Positions 61,230 through 64,000 of a stretch of DNA of 64,000 nt are shown here, one piece after another. The stretch is from the NCBI RefSeq assembly GCF_036013915.1, contig NZ_CP107899.1, forward strand, positions 7,778,001 to 7,842,000. Direction: 5' to 3'. A program made the translations under genes and the position numbers. Under the pieces are notes generated by a model. The model was given only the letters and a program-made list of their open reading frames with translations. It was not told the DNA's origin and ran no database searches. Every line of letters starts with the position of its first letter. The stretch's first letter is position 1. This DNA comes from Streptomyces sp. NBC_00464 (GTDB taxonomy: Bacteria > Actinomycetota > Actinomycetes > Streptomycetales > Streptomycetaceae).

Positions 61230-63017
61230 GTGAGCACCACCGGCACCCGTTCCGCCCCGGCGACCCTGCGCACGGCGACCGGGGGTGAGGCCACCCGATG
61301 GATCACGGCGCACTGCCGTGACGTGCCGTGGCTGGCCACCGCCACCGTGCTCACCACGGTGGCCGGGGCGGCGCTCCAGGTGCTCCCGGTGCTTCTGCTC
61401 GGCCAGGTGGTCGACGGGGTGGTCGAGGGCGAATCGCGTTCGCTCCTTGTCCGGCTCGGGGTGCTGATGGTGTCCGCCGCACTGCTCGGGGCGGCGGCCA
61501 CCGCGGGGTCGACGTACCTGATCGGGCGGCTGGGTGCGGACCTGCTCGCCCGGCTGCGGGAAAGCGCCGTCCGCGCGGTGCTGGGGATGCCGAGCGCGCG
61601 CATCGAGCAGGTCGGCCGGGGGGACGTGCTCTCCCGGGTGGGCGACGACGTGGCCGTGCTGTCCCGGGGTATCCGGTCGGCCATCCCCACCGTGTTCACC
61701 GCAGGGGTGCTGGTCGCCATCGCCACGGCCGGCATGTTCGGTCTCGACTGGCGGTTCGGCCTGGCCGGCGCGGGTGCCCTGCCCGCGTACGCACTTGCCC
61801 TGCGCTGGTACCTGCCCCGCTCCGCGCCGCTCTACCGCAAGCAACGGGCGGCCCAGGCGGACCGGGCGCAGGCGTTGATCAGCGGTCTGAACGGAATCGA
61901 CACGGTCCGGGCCTACCGCCTGGAGGGCGCGTTCCGCGAGAAGGTCACGAGCGAGTCCTGGCGGGTGCGCGAGCTGGGCATCGAGGTGTTCCGGTTCTTC
62001 GGCCGCTTCGTCGGCAGGGAGAACCGCGCCGAGTTCATCGGTCTTGTCCTGATCCTCCTGGTCGGATACGCCCTGCTGGAAGGCGACGCGGCCACCCTCG
62101 GAGAGGTGTCGGCCGCCCCGCTGATGTTCCACCGGCTGTTCACCCCGCTCGGCGCGATCATGTTCACGTTCGACGAGGCGCAGAAGTCGGGCGCCAGCCT
62201 GACCCGGCTGGTCGGGGTGCTGGGGGAGGACACGGAGGGCCGCCTGGTGGGCGACGCCGCCGTGGCACCGGCGGACTCCGCGCCGTACCGAGTGATGGTG
62301 GAGGGGCTGACGTTCAGCTATCCCGATGCCGAGGACCCGGTCCTGAGGGATGTCAGCCTGACCATTCCGGCCGGCGGCTCTCTCGCGCTGGTGGGGGCGA
62401 CGGGTGCGGGCAAGTCGACCCTGGCCGCGCTGATCGCGGGCATCGGGACACCACAGACCGGCTCGGTGCACATCGGGCCGAACGACCTCGCCTGCCTGGA
62501 CGAGGCGGGGGCGCGGGCCCTGGTGAGCATTCTGACGCAGGAGACGCATGTCTTCTCCGGTCCGCTCGCCGACGACCTGCGGCTGGCCGCGCCGGAGGCG
62601 ACCGACGACGAGCTGATGGACGCGCTGCGGACGGTCGGTGCGGGAGTGTGGGCAGATGCCCTGCCGGACGGGCTGCGGACCATGGTCGGCGAGGGCGGCG
62701 AGCGCCTGGACGTCACCAAGGTCGCCCAGATCGCCCTGGCCCGGCTGGTGTTGGCCCGGTCGCCGGTGGTGGTTCTGGACGAGTCGACGGCGGAGGCCGG
62801 CAGTGAGGGCGCAGCCGAGCTGGAGCGGGGTGTGCTCGCCGCGTGCGCGGGCCGGACCACGCTGTTCGTGGCGCACCGGCTGACCCAGGCGATGGCTGCC
62901 GACCGGATCGCCGTGCTGGACGAAGGACGCGTGGTGGAGCAGGGGACGCACCAGGAGCTGGTGGCGCTGGGGGGCCGGTACGCACGGCTGTGGCGGGCCT
63001 GGCGAGAGGGTAGTTAG
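61230..63017 (+). CDS. cchG: ABC exporter, probable coelichelin export (CchG)
   Basis: This 595-aa half exporter has an N-terminal six-helix domain and a nucleotide-binding domain with Walker A GATGAGKST and Walker B VVVLDESTAEAG. The signature position reads GGERLDVTKVAQIALARL instead of LSGGQ, so it is degenerate. I remember similar changes in other siderophore exporters. The start is the GTG at 61230, 40 bp after cchF with no iron box of its own, so it should share the cchF promoter. Its final codons overlap the cchH iron boxes. Confidence 0.88.
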   Translation: MSTTGTRSAPATLRTATGGEATRWITAHCRDVPWLATATVLTTVAGAALQVLPVLLLGQVVDGVVEGESRSLLVRLGVLMVSAALLGAAATAGSTYLIGRLGADLLARLRESAVRAVLGMPSARIEQVGRGDVLSRVGDDVAVLSRGIRSAIPTVFTAGVLVAIATAGMFGLDWRFGLAGAGALPAYALALRWYLPRSAPLYRKQRAAQADRAQALISGLNGIDTVRAYRLEGAFREKVTSESWRVRELGIEVFRFFGRFVGRENRAEFIGLVLILLVGYALLEGDAATLGEVSAAPLMFHRLFTPLGAIMFTFDEAQKSGASLTRLVGVLGEDTEGRLVGDAAVAPADSAPYRVMVEGLTFSYPDAEDPVLRDVSLTIPAGGSLALVGATGAGKSTLAALIAGIGTPQTGSVHIGPNDLACLDEAGARALVSILTQETHVFSGPLADDLRLAAPEATDDELMDALRTVGAGVWADALPDGLRTMVGEGGERLDVTKVAQIALARLVLARSPVVVLDESTAEAGSEGAAELERGVLAACAGRTTLFVAHRLTQAMAADRIAVLDEGRVVEQGTHQELVALGGRYARLWRAWREGS

Positions 63018-63043
63018 GTGAACCTTAGTTAGGCTAGGCTAAG
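63014..63043. promoter_or_regulatory. Overlapping iron boxes upstream of cchH
   Basis: TTAGGTGAACCTTAG (63014-63028) runs into CTTAGTTAGGCTAGGCTAAG (63024-63043). This is a double DmdR-type site that starts within the cchG stop codon, 34 bp before the cchH start. Confidence 0.8.
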
Positions 63044-63076
63044 TTGAACACCTCGGACTGGGAAGCGGAGTCTTCG

Positions 63077-64000
63077 ATGATGGAACCGGGCGCTCGTCCC
63101 GCACTGCTTTCTGAATCGGGTCTGGCCGGCCTGCGCCGGCGAACCGGTGACTACAGCGACCGGACCATCGTCACGGCGTGTGCCATCGGCCTGTCCTACT
63201 GGGCGACCGGCCGGAGCCCCGACGGCATCGACCTCACCCCCGGCACCCTGTTCGCCGATGTCCTCGGATGGGTCGACAACGCCGGTTCCGGGGCGGGCGG
63301 TTGGGGGATCGGTGCGGACGGCTACAGCATCGCCGTCCCCGAGGGTGTCTCTCCGGCCGACGCCCAGCTCGCCCTGGACGACCTCGCCGGCTTCCCCGAC
63401 CGGCCCCTCGGCACCATCGGCCCCTCCGACATCGCCGCGCGGATCGAGGCCCTGGCCCGGTGGAACGACACCGGGGCCGGCCGGGTCCGCCCGACCATCG
63501 TGGAGATGTTCCGCGAGCAGGCGCGGGCGCGGCCCGACGCCGTCGCGATCGTCGACGGGAACCGTTCACTGACCTACCGTCAGGCCGACGAGCTCTCGGC
63601 TCAGTTGGCCCACCATCTGACCGGTCGCGGACTTCTCGCCGAAGAGGTCGTCGGCATCTCCCTGGCCCGTTCCGCGGACATGGTCATCGGGCTGCTCGCT
63701 GTGCTCCGGGCGGGATGCGCGTTCGTTCCGCTCGATCCGGTGTGGCCCGCCGCGCGCCGGGCCGTCGTCGTCGAGGACGCCCGGGCCGTGCTCCAGCTCA
63801 ACAGCTCGGGCGAGCACGGCCCGGGTGAGCCGGAGGCGGTGGCCGTCGACCTCGACGACTGGAGGTTCGCCTCCCACCCCTGCGAGGGGCCCGAAGTCGC
63901 CGTCCCCGGCCCCGCCCTGGCGTACGTGATCTTCACGTCCGGTTCGACCGGCCGGCCCAAGGGTGCGATGATCCGTCACGAAGCCATCAGCGAGCGCCTG
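63077..64000 (+). CDS. cchH: Non-ribosomal peptide synthetase, N-terminal part (CchH)
   Basis: An ATG at 63077 (a second at 63080) with GGAAGCGGAG upstream opens a frame that runs through 308 codons to the window edge without a stop. After a short starter region (about 1-135), the sequence enters an adenylation domain: RWNDTGAGRVRPTIVEMFREQ, LTYRQADELS, RAGCAFVPLDPVWPAARR and core A3 YVIFTSGSTGRPKGAM. In Streptomyces coelicolor CchH is a three-module NRPS that builds the coelichelin tetrapeptide from threonine and ornithine derivatives. Only the first A domain is visible here, so the product cannot be confirmed. Confidence 0.92.
   Translation, partial: MMEPGARPALLSESGLAGLRRRTGDYSDRTIVTACAIGLSYWATGRSPDGIDLTPGTLFADVLGWVDNAGSGAGGWGIGADGYSIAVPEGVSPADAQLALDDLAGFPDRPLGTIGPSDIAARIEALARWNDTGAGRVRPTIVEMFREQARARPDAVAIVDGNRSLTYRQADELSAQLAHHLTGRGLLAEEVVGISLARSADMVIGLLAVLRAGCAFVPLDPVWPAARRAVVVEDARAVLQLNSSGEHGPGEPEAVAVDLDDWRFASHPCEGPEVAVPGPALAYVIFTSGSTGRPKGAMIRHEAISERL

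Noticed and set aside
1..64000. CRISPR arrays, rRNA or tRNA genes, insertion sequences, origins
   Set aside because: I saw no regular spaced repeats, transposase motifs or structural RNA sequences in reading the window; a computed search could still find weak ones.

Overview
The window is high-GC actinobacterial DNA and almost certainly comes from a Streptomyces. The evidence is strong GC3 bias, GTG and TTG starts with GGAGG-type ribosome binding sites, translationally coupled (ATGA) operons, SARP and LuxR pathway regulators (one with a TTA codon), sugar ABC transporters without their own ATPase, DmdR-type iron boxes and a coelichelin (cch) siderophore cluster. It looks like an accessory chromosomal region in which specialised-metabolite clusters lie next to each other.

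Layout. (1) 1-1470: start of an aldehyde dehydrogenase gene and its GAF-domain regulator. (2) 2047-5149: an ABC exporter with an N-terminal HMA-like domain, a small DUF5132/PacL-like membrane protein and a 59-aa protein. (3) 5722-14291: a compact seven-gene cluster without NRPS or PKS, made of a JmjC/cupin oxygenase, an SDR, an AGAT-type amidinotransferase, a B12-binding radical SAM enzyme, an amidohydrolase, a possible ATP-grasp protein and a 2OG-Fe(II) oxygenase. I do not recognise it as a known pathway; it is the best candidate for an undescribed guanidine-containing metabolite. (4) 14394-20296: a lipoprotein, a 1369-aa secreted lysozyme-like plus SGNH hydrolase, about 0.9 kb with no convincing gene, and a small membrane protein. 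(5) 20397-30502: a LuxR regulator (TTA codon 10), a SARP/NB-ARC regulator and a six-gene coupled operon (radical SAM, haem-oxygenase-like diiron protein, 69-aa peptide, cyclase/AAA/TPR giant, cytosolic subtilase, GAF protein). (6) 30664-36984: a MerR gene fragment, then a RiPP-like operon with a 42-aa precursor, glycosyltransferase, radical SAM/SPASM enzyme flanked by two paralogous DUF6895-like proteins, and an MFS exporter.

(7) 37213-50789: a fucoside-utilisation regulon (L-fucose-type aldo/keto reductase, six-hairpin-like hydrolase, fuconolactonase-type amidohydrolase, CE7 esterase, GntR regulator, beta-helix enzyme, ABC importer, GH29 fucosidase, RraA-type protein). Five copies of a 14-bp motif, ATCGATAG-N-CGATG, lie in its promoter gaps and are probably the GntR operators. 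(8) 50966-54300: a MerR regulator divergent from a SulP-STAS transporter, a GNAT acetyltransferase and an aminoglycoside-phosphotransferase relic with an internal in-frame deletion. (9) 54407-64000: the coelichelin cluster cchA to cchH (cchH runs off the window) with iron boxes before cchA, cchB, cchF and cchH.

Functional assignments come from reading the translated sequence and remembered family motifs. No database search was run.
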